Shown: positions 8,233-17,395 of the stretch, one piece after another
Position numbering within the stretch: position 1 is the first letter of the stretch
Layout: each line of letters begins with the position of its first letter
Assembly (NCBI GenBank): GCA_030524525.1
Contig: JAUNGI010000007.1
Location: 26,019 to 90,018 of the forward strand
DNA: 64,000 nt
Direction: 5' to 3'
Source: Lachnospiraceae bacterium
GTDB lineage: Bacteria > Bacillota > Clostridia > Lachnospirales > Lachnospiraceae
Program-made: the position numbers and the translations under genes
The notes under the pieces: generated by a model
Told to the model about the DNA's origin: nothing
Seen by the model: the letters and a program-made list of their open reading frames with translations, nothing else
Databases searched by the model: none

Positions 8233-9945
8233 ATGGCGGCAAACAAGACAAACATCAAACCCTACGTCCATGCATTTTATAAGGGTGGTCGTCTGCGCTT
8301 CGCCGCCGTCCTGCTGCTGACCGTTCTGAGCGCGCTTCCAAATCTGATCGTTTCGTGGCTCCTTGGCGAAATTCTCGACATTATCGCCGCCTCGAACCTG
8401 CACCGGCTGCTCCGTCTGCTCTCTCTGCTGCCGTTTCTGTTTCTTTTGATCGTCCTGCTGAATGTTCTGCTGTACCGCACAAAAAGCCGCTTTATCCATG
8501 GCGCGATGAGGCGCTATAAATCGACCGCCTTCTCCCGCATTTCCGAAAAGAGCATCAGCGCCTTTTCCACGGAAAATACCGGCCGCTATCTTTCGGTTTT
8601 GAGCAACGACCTTTCCGCCATTGAGGAAAACTATTTGAATCGCTCGTTTTTGCTGATCTTCGACTGCGTTTCCTTTGTCGGAGCACTGACCATGATGTTC
8701 TGGTGCAGCTGGGAGCTGGCAGCGGCGGCGCTTTTCCTGAGCGCTCTGCCGATCGCCGTTTCGCTCTGCATGGGCGGCGAGCTGACGCGGCGGGAGCAGG
8801 CGGTCAGCAACCGAAACGAAAGCTATATGTCAACGCTCAAGGATCTGCTCCAAGGCTTCTCGGTCATCAAAAGCTTTCAGGCGGAGGCGCAGGCGAAGCA
8901 GCTGTATGAAAGCGCCAACGCTGCCGCAGAAAAGGCAAAGGATCGCCGCCGCTTTTGGGACGGTCTTATGGTCACGGTCTCCGGAGGCTGCGGCATGATC
9001 TTCCAGTTCGGCATTTTCTTTTTGGGGGCCTTTCTTGCCATTCGGGGACGGATCACCGCAGGAACGGTGCTCATCATCGTCAACCTGTGCAATTTTATTC
9101 TGTCGCCCATCGAGCATGTGCCGCAATACTGGGCAGGACGGAGGGCAGCCGAAGGACTGATCGAAAAGCTGGCGGACGCCGCCTCCTCCCATACCGCCGC
9201 TTCGGGCGTCGCCATCCCGCCAACGCTCACGGAAGCGATCGCCCTCGAGCGGGTCTCCTTTGGCTACGAACCGGAAAAGCCGGTGCTCAAGGACCTCTCC
9301 CTGCGCTTTGAAGCCGGCAAGAAATATGCGGTCGTCGGAGGCTCCGGCTCCGGTAAGTCCACGCTTTTGCATTTGCTGATGGGCGCGCATGCCGACTACA
9401 CGGGTTCCGTCACCATCGACGGGCGGGAGCTGAAAACGATCGATACCGACAGTCTATACAACGTTATGAGCCTGATTGGACAGAGCGTATTTCTCTTTGA
9501 CAGTACAATTGCGAACAATATCACAATGTTCCGTGAATTTCCGAAGGAACAACTCGACGACGCCGTCCGACGTTCGGGCCTGACGCAGCTGCTTGCGGAA
9601 AGAGGCGGCGAATACCGCTGCGGAGAAAACGGAGCCGGACTTTCCGGCGGCGAGCGCCAGCGCATATCCATCGCCCGCTGTCTGCTGCGGGGCACTCCGG
9701 TGCTTCTCCTCGACGAGGCCACCGCGGCGCTCGACAACCAAACCGCCTATGCCGTCACCGACTCCATCCTGCATTTGAACGGTCTGACCCGCATCGTCGT
9801 CACGCACAGGCTGGAACGCGGGCTAATGAAGCAATACGACGAAATCGTCGTCCTGCGCGACGGCAGCGTTTTGGAACGGGGCAGCTTTGACGCGCTGATG
9901 GCGCAGAAGGGCTATTTCTATTCCCTGTTTACGCTTTCAGCGTAA
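8233..9945 (+). CDS. ABC exporter half-transporter (membrane plus ATP-binding domain)
   Basis: The 570-residue protein has a six-helix exporter domain (about residues 20-310) and a nucleotide-binding domain with Walker A 'GGSGSGKST', signature '[16 protein letters not shown]', Walker B '[12 protein letters not shown]' and H-loop 'VVTHR'. All catalytic residues are intact. The ATG directly follows the regulator stop codon, with GGAGG-like bases in the end of that gene. It is a likely partner of the first half-transporter 1 kb upstream: similar size, and the regulator lies between them. Its end overlaps the end of the convergent xth gene by 17 bases. Confidence 0.88.
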   Translation: MAANKTNIKPYVHAFYKGGRLRFAAVLLLTVLSALPNLIVSWLLGEILDIIAASNLHRLLRLLSLLPFLFLLIVLLNVLLYRTKSRFIHGAMRRYKSTAFSRISEKSISAFSTENTGRYLSVLSNDLSAIEENYLNRSFLLIFDCVSFVGALTMMFWCSWELAAAALFLSALPIAVSLCMGGELTRREQAVSNRNESYMSTLKDLLQGFSVIKSFQAEAQAKQLYESANAAAEKAKDRRRFWDGLMVTVSGGCGMIFQFGIFFLGAFLAIRGRITAGTVLIIVNLCNFILSPIEHVPQYWAGRRAAEGLIEKLADAASSHTAASGVAIPPTLTEAIALERVSFGYEPEKPVLKDLSLRFEAGKKYAVVGGSGSGKSTLLHLLMGAHADYTGSVTIDGRELKTIDTDSLYNVMSLIGQSVFLFDSTIANNITMFREFPKEQLDDAVRRSGLTQLLAERGGEYRCGENGAGLSGGERQRISIARCLLRGTPVLLLDEATAALDNQTAYAVTDSILHLNGLTRIVVTHRLERGLMKQYDEIVVLRDGSVLERGSFDALMAQKGYFYSLFTLSA

Positions 9946-10684
9946 GCTCTACCGGGCAATGATCCGAGCCGAGAACCTGCGTATGGATCTTCGCGTCCTC
10001 CAGACGCTCTTTCAGCGTTTCCGATACGACAAAGTAGTCGATCCGCCACCCTGCGTTCTTGGCTCTTGCCTGAAACATGTACGACCACCACGAATAGACC
10101 CCCTCCAGCTCCGGATAGAAATACCGGAAGGTGTCGATAAAGCCGCTTTCCAACACCCGCGTAAAGCAGGCGCGCTCCTCGTCGGTAAAGCCCGCGTTCC
10201 TTCGGTTGGTCTTCGGATTTTTCAGGTCGATCTCCCGGTGCGCCACGTTCAGATCTCCGCAGAAAATGACCGGCTTTTTCTCCGCCAGCCCCTTTACATA
10301 ATTCAGAAAATCCGCTTCCCACTCCATGCGGTAATCGAGCCGAGCCAGCTCGCGCTGGGAATTGGGCGTATAGACCGTTACGACCCAGAACTCCTCAAAT
10401 TCCGCGGTAATGACCCGCCCCTCCCGGTCGTGCTTTTCCGCGCCGATCCCGTAGGTCACGCGCAGCGGCTCCTTTTTGGAGAACAGCGCGGTGCCGGAAT
10501 AGCCCTTCTTTTCGGCGTAATTCCAATACTGATAATATCCCGGCAGCTCCAAGTCGTGCTGCCCCTCCTGCAGCTTTGTCTCCTGCAAACAGAAAACGTC
10601 CGCGTCGGCTTCCCGGAAAAAATCCAGAAAGCCCTTCTGCATACAGGCTCTTAAGCCGTTTACGTTCCATGATATAAGTTTCAT
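9929..10684 (-). CDS. xth: Exodeoxyribonuclease III (AP endonuclease)
   Basis: The 251-residue product starts with '[13 protein letters not shown]' and contains 'FCLQETKL', '[10 protein letters not shown]'-like ('[16 protein letters not shown]'), 'GFTDEER' and the terminal '[10 protein letters not shown]'. These are the conserved ExoIII/APE1 metal and catalytic residues (Asn, Glu, Asp-x-Asn, Asp-His). It cleaves DNA at abasic sites and degrades 3' ends in base excision repair. The ATG at 10684 is preceded by GGAG; the open frame further upstream only crosses a repeat. The gene ends inside the end of the convergent ABC exporter gene. B. subtilis calls this gene exoA. Confidence 0.95.
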   Translation of the reverse strand: MKLISWNVNGLRACMQKGFLDFFREADADVFCLQETKLQEGQHDLELPGYYQYWNYAEKKGYSGTALFSKKEPLRVTYGIGAEKHDREGRVITAEFEEFWVVTVYTPNSQRELARLDYRMEWEADFLNYVKGLAEKKPVIFCGDLNVAHREIDLKNPKTNRRNAGFTDEERACFTRVLESGFIDTFRYFYPELEGVYSWWSYMFQARAKNAGWRIDYFVVSETLKERLEDAKIHTQVLGSDHCPVELTLKA

Positions 10685-10718
10685 ATAAACTCCTATTCCG
10701 AGCAAATTAACGCGGCAT

Positions 10719-10797
10719 CCGTGCGATCCCCGCGGAGCGTTTTTTGTTTCATAGGACGCCCCTTCGTAATGAAAGCTCTTTCCTATGAAACAAAAAA
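10719..10797. repeat. Dispersed palindromic repeat, family 2 (copy 1)
   Basis: The copy begins GTGCGATCCCCGCGGAGCG and continues into a perfect 17-base inverted repeat (10740-10755 against 10781-10797) of the form TTTTTTGTTTCATAGGA ... TCCTATGAAACAAAAAA with a 25-base loop. The same core is found at 45039-45099 and, diverged, at 50025-50087 and 18990-19070. It lies between glgD and xth, next to the glgD terminator. Confidence 0.75.
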
Positions 10798-10827
10798 CCC
10801 CCGGCAGCACATTTCAGCCGCCGGGGG
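10798..10827 (-). terminator. Intrinsic terminator of glgC-glgD
   Basis: CCCCCGGC (10798-10805) pairs with GCCGGGGG (10820-10827). On the minus strand it is followed by a run of six T. It lies 39 bases after the glgD stop and abuts the family 2 palindrome. Confidence 0.8.
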
Positions 10828-10865
10828 AAAAAACAAAAAGGGGTTCGTTGTCAGCGCTTCACAGC

Positions 10866-11987
10866 TTACATACTATACCGTTCCGACCGCTCATCCACAA
10901 TGCGGATCTTGCCCTCCTCGCCGACCAGCGTCTGACCGGACTGGATGGTGTCGCGGCTCTCCACGATACAGTTCTCGATGTAGGTATTGTCGCCGATATG
11001 AACGTCGTTCAGGATGATCGAGTTCTTGATCGTAACGTTGTTGCCCACATAAACCTTCTTGAAAATGATCGAATTTTCAACCGTTCCGTTGACAATGCTG
11101 CCGCTGGAAATCAGGCTGTTCTTGATCACGGCGTTCGGGTTGTACTTTGCGGGCGGAAGATCGTCCACCTTGGAGTACACGTCCGGATACTGCTTAAAGA
11201 AGTAGTCCCGCACCTCGCGCTTCAAGAAGTCCATATTGGTACGATAGTAAGCCTCCGTGGAAGAAATGTTGCTCCAGTAGCCCTCCATCTCATACGCATA
11301 TATGTTCTTCGTGTCTTTATAACGGATCAGGATGCCGTGAACAAAATCATAGTTGTTGTCCGCGATGCATTTTTCCAGAAGCTCGATCAGCAGACGGCGG
11401 CGGATCACGTAAATGCCGGTGGAAACCATCCGGGTCTCGGCGCTCAGCGGCTTTTCCTCAAACTCCGTAATGCGTCCGTCTTCATCCGTGGTCACCAGAC
11501 CAAACCGGCTGATATCCTCGTTTTCGGGAAGCTGGGTCGTAACGACCGTAATATCCGCCTGCTTTTCAATATGCTCGTTGATGACCTGATTGTAGTCGAG
11601 CTTGTAAATGCCGTCGCCCGAGGCGATCACAACATAGGGCTCGTGGCTCTGCTTCAGGAAATCAATATTCTGGTAGATCGCATCGGCGGTTCCCCGGTAC
11701 CAGAAGCCGTTCTCTTGGGTAATGGTCGGCGCAAAAACATAAAGTCCGCCCTGCTTCCGTCCGAAATCCCACCACTTGGAGGAATTCAGATGCTCATGCA
11801 GCGAACGGGAGTTGTACTGCGTCAGCACCGCCACCTTTTGAATGTGGGAATTGGTCATGTTCGAAAGCACAAAGTCAATGCTCCGGTAGCTTCCGGCAAC
11901 CGGCATGGCCGCAATGGCTCTGCGGCTGCTCAGCTCCTGCATGCGATTGGAGTTGCCTCCTGCGAGTATAATTCCGATTGCTTTCAT
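10866..11987 (-). CDS. glgD: Glucose-1-phosphate adenylyltransferase, GlgD subunit
   Basis: The 373-residue protein has the nucleotidyltransferase start '[16 protein letters not shown]', '[14 protein letters not shown]', '[12 protein letters not shown]', '[10 protein letters not shown]' and a C-terminal left-handed beta-helix with hexapeptide repeats (about residues 285-355). GlgD is the second, usually regulatory, subunit of ADP-glucose pyrophosphorylase in Firmicutes and acts with GlgC in glycogen synthesis. In line with that role, the catalytic 'GGDH' of GlgC is replaced by 'SGDG' here. The start overlaps the glgC stop by 4 bases. Glycogen synthase and branching enzyme genes are not in the window. 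Confidence 0.94.
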   Translation of the reverse strand: MKAIGIILAGGNSNRMQELSSRRAIAAMPVAGSYRSIDFVLSNMTNSHIQKVAVLTQYNSRSLHEHLNSSKWWDFGRKQGGLYVFAPTITQENGFWYRGTADAIYQNIDFLKQSHEPYVVIASGDGIYKLDYNQVINEHIEKQADITVVTTQLPENEDISRFGLVTTDEDGRITEFEEKPLSAETRMVSTGIYVIRRRLLIELLEKCIADNNYDFVHGILIRYKDTKNIYAYEMEGYWSNISSTEAYYRTNMDFLKREVRDYFFKQYPDVYSKVDDLPPAKYNPNAVIKNSLISSGSIVNGTVENSIIFKKVYVGNNVTIKNSIILNDVHIGDNTYIENCIVESRDTIQSGQTLVGEEGKIRIVDERSERYSM

Positions 11988-13258
11988 TGTGCGCCACCTG
12001 CCTTCACCAAACTTTCACCGCTGTCCAGAACGCCGTTGATATAATCGTCTTCACAGGTTCCGCCGGAAATCACGGTATTCTTTCCGATCTTCACGCCGTC
12101 CGGAATGACGGAATCCTCCGCAACGGTCACAAGGCCGTCCGCGTAAATATGCGGCTTCCAAGTGTTCGGCTTCTCCTCGCCCACGCCGATCTGACAGTGG
12201 TTTCCGATGACCACGTTTTCCGCCACGATGGCTTTTTCAATGTAGGTTCCCTTGCCGATGATCGTGCCCTTCATAATGATCGAATCGCGGACCACCGCCC
12301 CCTCCTCGATCACCACGTCGGCGCCCACGACGGAATTGTGCAGCTCGCCGTAGACCTCGGTGCCCTCGCCGATGATGGCGCGGTTGATTACCGCATTGTC
12401 CGCGATATACTGCGGACGGATCACGTCGCTCTTTGTGTAGATCTTCCAGTATTCGTCGTACAGATCGAAAACCGGAACGATGTCGATCAGCTCCATGTTG
12501 GCAGCCCAGTAAGAGCCCAGCGTTCCCACGTCCTTCCAGTAACCGTTGAACTCATAGGCAAATACCCGGTCCCCGCGGTTATGGCAGTACGGAATAATAT
12601 GCTTTCCGAAATCGCAGCCCTCCTGCTCGGACAGGGTGATCAGCGCCTCCTTCAGCACCTTCCAGGTAAAGATGTAAATGCCCATGGACGCCAGATTGCT
12701 TCTCGGATTCTTGGGCTTTTCCTCAAATTCGCGGATGCGCATGTCGTCGTCGGTAATCACCACGCCGAAGCGGCTCGCCTCCTCCCAAGGCACCGGAATC
12801 GTCGCGAGGGTAATGTCGGCATTGTTCTTCTTATGGAAATCCAGCATCTCCTCGTAATTCATCTTGTAGATATGATCGCCGCCAAGTACGAGCACATACT
12901 CCGGATTATAGGTTTCCATGAACTTCAGGTTCTGATAGATCGCATTTGCCGTACCGGTATACCACTCCGCATTCGTACTTTTTTCATAAGGAGGAAGGAT
13001 CGACACCCCGCCGATGTTTCGATCCAAGTCCCACGGAATGCCGATCCCGATATGGGTATTCAGCCGCAAGGGCTGGTACTGGGTCAATACGCCCACCGTA
13101 TCAACGCCGGAATTGATACAATTACTCAGGGGAAAATCAATGATGCGGTATTTTCCGCCAAATCCTACGGCCGGTTTTGCTACGCTGGAGGTCAGGACAC
13201 CGAGGCGGGAACCTTGTCCCCCTGCAAGCAGCATAGCAATCATTTCTTTCTTAATCAC
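11984..13258 (-). CDS. glgC: Glucose-1-phosphate adenylyltransferase, catalytic subunit
   Basis: The 424-residue protein carries '[13 protein letters not shown]', '[19 protein letters not shown]', '[10 protein letters not shown]', '[12 protein letters not shown]' and a hexapeptide-repeat C-terminal domain. It makes ADP-glucose from glucose-1-phosphate and ATP, the committed step of glycogen synthesis. A GTG start at 13258 is chosen because AGGTGG lies 4 bases upstream; the ATG five codons later has no well-placed ribosome binding site. A promoter lies 34 bases upstream. It forms a two-gene operon with glgD. Confidence 0.95.
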   Translation of the reverse strand: MIKKEMIAMLLAGGQGSRLGVLTSSVAKPAVGFGGKYRIIDFPLSNCINSGVDTVGVLTQYQPLRLNTHIGIGIPWDLDRNIGGVSILPPYEKSTNAEWYTGTANAIYQNLKFMETYNPEYVLVLGGDHIYKMNYEEMLDFHKKNNADITLATIPVPWEEASRFGVVITDDDMRIREFEEKPKNPRSNLASMGIYIFTWKVLKEALITLSEQEGCDFGKHIIPYCHNRGDRVFAYEFNGYWKDVGTLGSYWAANMELIDIVPVFDLYDEYWKIYTKSDVIRPQYIADNAVINRAIIGEGTEVYGELHNSVVGADVVIEEGAVVRDSIIMKGTIIGKGTYIEKAIVAENVVIGNHCQIGVGEEKPNTWKPHIYADGLVTVAEDSVIPDGVKIGKNTVISGGTCEDDYINGVLDSGESLVKAGGAQ

Positions 13259-13291
13259 GCAACCACCTCGATTACAGTTTTTAATGAGACA

Positions 13292-13320
13292 AGTATAGCA
13301 CACCTTTCGGGAAAAGTGAA
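13292..13320 (-). promoter_or_regulatory. Promoter of glgC-glgD
   Basis: On the minus strand TTCACT (13320-13315) and TATACT (13297-13292) are 17 bases apart. Confidence 0.55.
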
Positions 13321-13455
13321 TAAAATTGATAAAAATAATTCGTTTTTTTGTGCGCTTTTATGCACAATCTACAAAATGGAGCACCTTACGTCAAGAAACT
13401 CCATTTTTTCGGGTTTTGTGTCAACAGAAAAAGAAAAAAGTTCGGTAATCTACGA
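13321..13455. other. AT-rich spacer between glgC and murC
   Basis: This part of the 326-base divergent gap between glgC and murC is much richer in A/T than its surroundings. It holds a hairpin (AAATGGAG/CTCCATTT, about 13375-13407) followed by a T run. No gene is seen. Confidence 0.4.
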
Positions 13456-13483
13456 TTGTTTTTTCGAGAAAAAATGATATGAT
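13456..13483 (+). promoter_or_regulatory. Promoter of murC with a ~95-base leader
   Basis: TTGTTT (13456-13461) and TATGAT (13478-13483) are 16 bases apart; TGA before the -10 box makes it an extended -10. The leader from about 13490 to 13584 can fold (GTCCC...GGGAC, and CTGCATGCGCAG), but I recognise no riboswitch in it. Confidence 0.5.
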
Positions 13484-13584
13484 TACTATTAAAGTCCCGG
13501 ATCACGTCCGTGGGACAAAGCCTGCATGCGCAGACCGAGCGATCCGTTTGCAGAAGCGGCGCCTTGTATATTATGGAGGAAACT

Positions 13585-14982
13585 ATGACAACGATCGACC
13601 TGAATCAACCTATACATATCCACTTTATCGGAATCGGAGGCATCAGCATGAGCGGGCTGGCGGAGCTTCTGCACAGCAAGGGCTTTGTCGTTTCCGGCTC
13701 CGACCGGGCGCGCTCCCCGATCACCGAGCGTCTGGAGGCGGACGGCATCCGCGTCTGTTACGGACAGCGCGCGTCCAATCTGACCGACGACATCGACCTT
13801 GCGGTATATACCGCCGCCGTGCATCCGGATAATCCGGAATACGCCGCCTGCGTGGAAAAGGGAATCCCCCTGATGGACCGGGCGGAGCTGCTCGGACAGA
13901 TCTCCCACGCCTTCCCGATCGCGATCGGCGTGTCCGGAACGCACGGAAAGACGACCACCACCTCGATGATCGCGCTGATGCTGCTGGAAGCCGGCATGGA
14001 CCCGACGATCTCCCTCGGCGGTATGCTGGACGCGATCGGCGGGAACCTGCGCATCGGCCGTTCGGACAATTTCCTGTTCGAAGCGTGCGAATACACGAAC
14101 AGCTTCCTTAAATTCTATCCGAGCGACGAGGTGATCCTGAATATCGACAAGGACCATTTGGATTTCTTCAAGGACTTGGACGATATCCGGCACTCCTTCC
14201 GGCTCTATGCCCAGCGGCTGCCCGAAAACGGCTGCCTCATCATCAACGGACAGATCCCAAGGCTTGCGGAGATCATCGAGGGGCTGCCCTGCGAGATCGT
14301 CACCTACGGAATGCTTGCGGAGGACGACCCGGACGACCGCTACCGTTTTGCCGCCCGGAACGTGACCTACGACGAGCTGGGCTGCCCTTCCTATGACCTG
14401 TACATCGACGGAGCTCCCTCCGGACGCATCCGACTTTCGGTCGTCGGCGAGCACAACGCAGCCAACTCGCTGGCTGCGATCGCCGAGGGCACCCGCCGTC
14501 GGATCCCCCTCTCCGTCATGCAGACGGCGCTGCTGCACTACACGGGAACCGAACGGCGCTTTGAAAAGAAGGGAACCGTGGGCGGCGTCACGATCGTGGA
14601 CGACTACGCGCACCATCCGACCGAGATCAAGGCGACGCTGACGGCGGCGAAGGCATATCCGCACAAGACGCTCTGGTGCGTATTTCAGCCCCACACCTAC
14701 ACCCGCACCAAGCTGCTGCGCGCCGAATTCGCGGAAGCGCTTTGCGCCGCCGACAAGATCGTTCTGGCGGACATCTTCGCCGCCCGCGAGGTCAACACCG
14801 GGGAGATCTCCAGCAGAGATCTGTGCGAGGATCTGAAAAAATTAGGGAAAGATGCCTATTATTTTCCTTCCTTCGATGAAATTGAAAATTTCCTGCTAAA
14901 AAATTGTGTCAACGGCGACCTGTTGATAACCATGGGGGCGGGAGACATTGCAAAAGTGGGCGATTTCCTGCTTGGGAAATAA
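13585..14982 (+). CDS. murC: UDP-N-acetylmuramate--L-alanine ligase
   Basis: The 465-residue protein has the MurC start 'IHFIGIGGISMSGLAELL', the ATP-binding 'GVSGTHGKTTTTSM', 'YTNSFLKFYPSDEVILNIDKDHLDFF', the 'GEHNAANSLAAI' Mur motif and the C-terminal 'VVDDYAHHPTEI'-like 'IVDDYAHHPTEI'. It adds L-alanine to UDP-MurNAc in cytoplasmic peptidoglycan precursor synthesis. The ATG at 13585 follows GGAGGAAACT. It stands alone, away from other mur genes, and ends in a strong hairpin terminator. The start of the neighbouring replication genes is 289 bases downstream. Confidence 0.97.
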   Translation: MTTIDLNQPIHIHFIGIGGISMSGLAELLHSKGFVVSGSDRARSPITERLEADGIRVCYGQRASNLTDDIDLAVYTAAVHPDNPEYAACVEKGIPLMDRAELLGQISHAFPIAIGVSGTHGKTTTTSMIALMLLEAGMDPTISLGGMLDAIGGNLRIGRSDNFLFEACEYTNSFLKFYPSDEVILNIDKDHLDFFKDLDDIRHSFRLYAQRLPENGCLIINGQIPRLAEIIEGLPCEIVTYGMLAEDDPDDRYRFAARNVTYDELGCPSYDLYIDGAPSGRIRLSVVGEHNAANSLAAIAEGTRRRIPLSVMQTALLHYTGTERRFEKKGTVGGVTIVDDYAHHPTEIKATLTAAKAYPHKTLWCVFQPHTYTRTKLLRAEFAEALCAADKIVLADIFAAREVNTGEISSRDLCEDLKKLGKDAYYFPSFDEIENFLLKNCVNGDLLITMGAGDIAKVGDFLLGK

Positions 14983-14983
14983 G

Positions 14984-15165
14984 TTATCCACAATATCCAC
15001 AGTCAGGATGGGGATTTCCTGCTGTGGATATTTTTTTTCTGTTTTTTCCCCGCCGGCAACCGTCCGGCGCGCCGCAAAGCCCCCGTCCCACGGGCTTTCG
15101 GCAAAAGGCAAGAAAATGCAACATTTTTCGCCCGCCGTTTATCCACAATTTCCACCTTATCCACA
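14984..15165. promoter_or_regulatory. Cluster of DnaA boxes
   Basis: Three perfect TTATCCACA boxes lie at 14984-14992, 15139-15147 and 15157-15165. Two one-mismatch ATATCCACA boxes lie at 14993-15001 (+) and 15023-15031 (-). The cluster fills the gap between murC and a dnaD-like gene. DnaA-ATP binding here could control that operon or load DnaA away from the origin; both are inferences. Confidence 0.7.
14992..15040 (+). terminator. Intrinsic terminator of murC
   Basis: AATATCCACAG (14992-15002) pairs with CTGTGGATATT (15022-15032), with an inner CAGGA/TCCTG stem, and runs into eight T. Two DnaA-like boxes form the arms of the stem. Confidence 0.8.
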
Positions 15166-15202
15166 GCTCCTTTCTACCCGTTTCGTACCTCTTTTTTGGC
15201 TA

Positions 15203-15231
15203 TTTACTTTTGATTTTTCTTAGTCTATAAT
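15203..15231 (+). promoter_or_regulatory. Promoter of the dnaD-like/dnaC-like genes
   Basis: TTTACT (15203-15208) and a perfect TATAAT (15226-15231) are 17 bases apart. Transcription would begin near 15238, which rules out the ATG at 15230 as a start for the next gene and supports 15272. Confidence 0.65.
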
Positions 15232-15271
15232 GTGGTTCGCACCGAAGATAACCAAAGGGGGAAAAGCTGAT

Positions 15272-16300
15272 ATGTGCAGGATTGGGATCAAATCAAACGG
15301 GAAAAGGCAGTATACGCAGGTGCCTAACCGTTTCATCGACCGGTATATGTCCGACGCCAACGGTTCTTATCTGAAAGTGTATTTTTTTCTGCTGCGTTTT
15401 CTTTCCGAGGATCGGGATTTCTCCATGAGCGCCCTTGCCGACCGCATGGATTATGCGGAAAAGGATATTCTGCGCGCGCTGCGCTATTGGGAGAAAAAGG
15501 GCATTCTGGAATTCACGCAGGACAAGGACGGCAATCTGCTCTCTCTCGACCTGCGCGACCTGACCGAGGAGGAGCCGGAGGAGCCAAGCCTGCGGCGGGC
15601 TGACTCGCCTGCCTCCTTCCCGCAGACCGAGACCCCGCCCTCAGAGAGCCTGATCGAAAAGGTGGAGCAGCGCCTCGGCAGACCCCTCGGCTCCAAGGTG
15701 GAGCTGGATCTGATCACGTTTCTGCGCGAGGAGCTGCAATTTCCGGAGGATCTGATCCTGCATCTTTATCAATACGCGGTGGAGCAGACCGGCAGCAACT
15801 GCGGAAAGGGTCTGAACCGTTACATAGAAACCGTCGCCATCAACTGGAACCGGCAGGGCATCGCCTCCCTCGCCGACCTGCAGAAGCAGAGCGCGCCCTT
15901 TGAGGAGGCCGCCGCGCTGTACCGGAGGGTCTTCTCCCTGCACGAGCCGCTGAACGAATCCCAGCGGGCCTTTCTGCGGAAGTGGACGGAGGACTGGAAG
16001 CTGTCCCCCGTTCTGTTGGAGGAAGCCTTCCGCCGCGCCTCGCTAAAGCCGACCTCGGACTGCCGGTATCTGGACGCCATCTTAAAGAAATGGCACGAAA
16101 GCGGCGCCCGGAGCTTGGAGGACGTGCAGCGTCTCGATCAGGCCCACGAGGAACGCAAACAGAGTCTTGAAAATGCCCGGAAAACTGATATGATAGGCAG
16201 TAGAAGAAAGACCGCGCCCAATCAGTTCAACGACTTTGACCAAAGGGAATATACCCAAGAGGACTGGGCGGAGATCGAACGGATCATGCTCCGGAACTGA
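15272..16300 (+). CDS. DnaD-domain primosomal protein
   Basis: The 342-residue protein has an N-terminal winged helix typical of DnaD/DnaB (about residues 15-90, 'YLKVYFFLLRFLSEDRDFSMSALADRM' region) and two copies of the DnaB_2/DnaD C-terminal helical domain (about 130-200 and 215-295, each ending in a 'Y..AI...W' pattern: 'RYIETVAINWNRQGI' and 'RYLDAILKKWHESGA'). These proteins remodel DNA and help load the replicative helicase with DnaI. AGGGGG lies before the chosen ATG, and the promoter excludes the earlier ATG. The DnaC/DnaI-like loader follows 67 bases later, so the two probably act together in replication restart or initiation. Confidence 0.85.
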   Translation: MCRIGIKSNGKRQYTQVPNRFIDRYMSDANGSYLKVYFFLLRFLSEDRDFSMSALADRMDYAEKDILRALRYWEKKGILEFTQDKDGNLLSLDLRDLTEEEPEEPSLRRADSPASFPQTETPPSESLIEKVEQRLGRPLGSKVELDLITFLREELQFPEDLILHLYQYAVEQTGSNCGKGLNRYIETVAINWNRQGIASLADLQKQSAPFEEAAALYRRVFSLHEPLNESQRAFLRKWTEDWKLSPVLLEEAFRRASLKPTSDCRYLDAILKKWHESGARSLEDVQRLDQAHEERKQSLENARKTDMIGSRRKTAPNQFNDFDQREYTQEDWAEIERIMLRN

Positions 16301-16367
16301 CGGAGCGAGTGCCGACGCCTTATCGGCATAGCCATATAAATACTTTTGCTCCACAATGGAGGGAACC

Positions 16368-17354
16368 ATGCCGCTGAACAATTCCGAATATCAGGTCATC
16401 ATGCGCGAATACGACGAGCTGCGCCTTGCGAACCTTCGCGAACAAAAACGCCGGAAGGAACGGGTATACGCCGCGCTTCCGGTGCTTGCCGAGATCGACG
16501 AACAGCTCATTCACGGCTCGGTGCAGTCGGCGAAGCTTGCCCTGCGGGGCGATCCGGAGCTGCTGCTCTCGCTCAAGCGGACGAACGACCGGCTGATCGC
16601 GCAGAAAAAGGATCTGATCCGCTGCGCGGGCTTTTCCGAAAACTATCTGGAGCCCATCTACCGCTGCCCGATCTGCAAGGACACCGGATATGCGGAAAAC
16701 GGATTCTGCCGCTGCTTCCGACAGGCCGTGATCAACCATTTTTTTATGGATCCGGGCCGCCGGGAGCTTTTGGAAAAGGAAAACTTTTCCACCTTTGACG
16801 AAAGTCTGTATTCCCGCACCATGATTGACGAGGACACCGGCAGCACATACTATGAGCTGATGAAGGATTTCCTTCAAAAGGCGAAGGAATATGTGGAGCA
16901 CTTCGATACGGAAAAGCGGAACCTGCTGATCCGGGGCGAGACCGGCGTGGGCAAGACCTTTCTTACCAACTGCATTGCCAAAGCCCTGCTCGACAAAAAT
17001 TATACGGTGCTCTATCTCTCCTCCTTCCGGCTGTTCGAGATCTTTGAACGATACAAGTTCGGTCACGAGGACGACAGTGCCAACGCCCGCCGCGCCTTTG
17101 ACACGATCTTGGACTGCGACCTGCTGATCATCGACGATCTGGGAACGGAGCTGACCAATTCCTATACGAACTCCCAGCTCTTTATCTGCATGGAGGAGCG
17201 CGCGCTGCGCCATAAGCCGATCGTCATTTCCACCAATCTGTCGATGGAAAAGATCAAACGGCGCTATGCCGAACGGGTCGTTTCCCGGCTTTTCAATTTC
17301 CAATACATCAAGATTTTGGGCAGTGACAACCGAATCAAACGGAGCATGATGTAG
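16368..17354 (+). CDS. DnaC/DnaI-type helicase loader ATPase
   Basis: The 328-residue protein has an N-terminal helical part, a Cys-rich site 'CPICKDTGYAENGFCRCF' near residue 100 as in DnaI/DnaC zinc-binding regions, Walker A 'GETGVGKT', Walker B 'LLIIDDLGTE' and sensor 'IVISTNLSMEKIKRRYAERVVSRLF'. It should load the DnaB-type helicase in the cytoplasm as an AAA+ protein. Of two nearby ATGs the one at 16368 is chosen, because GGAGGG lies 5 bases before it and overlaps the other. It is downstream of the DnaD-like gene, forming a replication pair. Confidence 0.88.
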   Translation: MPLNNSEYQVIMREYDELRLANLREQKRRKERVYAALPVLAEIDEQLIHGSVQSAKLALRGDPELLLSLKRTNDRLIAQKKDLIRCAGFSENYLEPIYRCPICKDTGYAENGFCRCFRQAVINHFFMDPGRRELLEKENFSTFDESLYSRTMIDEDTGSTYYELMKDFLQKAKEYVEHFDTEKRNLLIRGETGVGKTFLTNCIAKALLDKNYTVLYLSSFRLFEIFERYKFGHEDDSANARRAFDTILDCDLLIIDDLGTELTNSYTNSQLFICMEERALRHKPIVISTNLSMEKIKRRYAERVVSRLFNFQYIKILGSDNRIKRSMM

Positions 17355-17395
17355 CCCCGATTGAGATACATTACACATTCTATGGAGGAAAGCAC

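Noticed and set aside
13371-13413. Hairpin with T run as a terminator on the plus strand
   Set aside because: No plus-strand gene ends before it, because glgC starts on the other strand; its role is unclear.
14984-15165. Chromosomal origin (oriC)
   Set aside because: DnaA boxes are present, but dnaA, dnaN, recF and gyr genes are not, and no long AT-rich unwinding element is seen beside the boxes.
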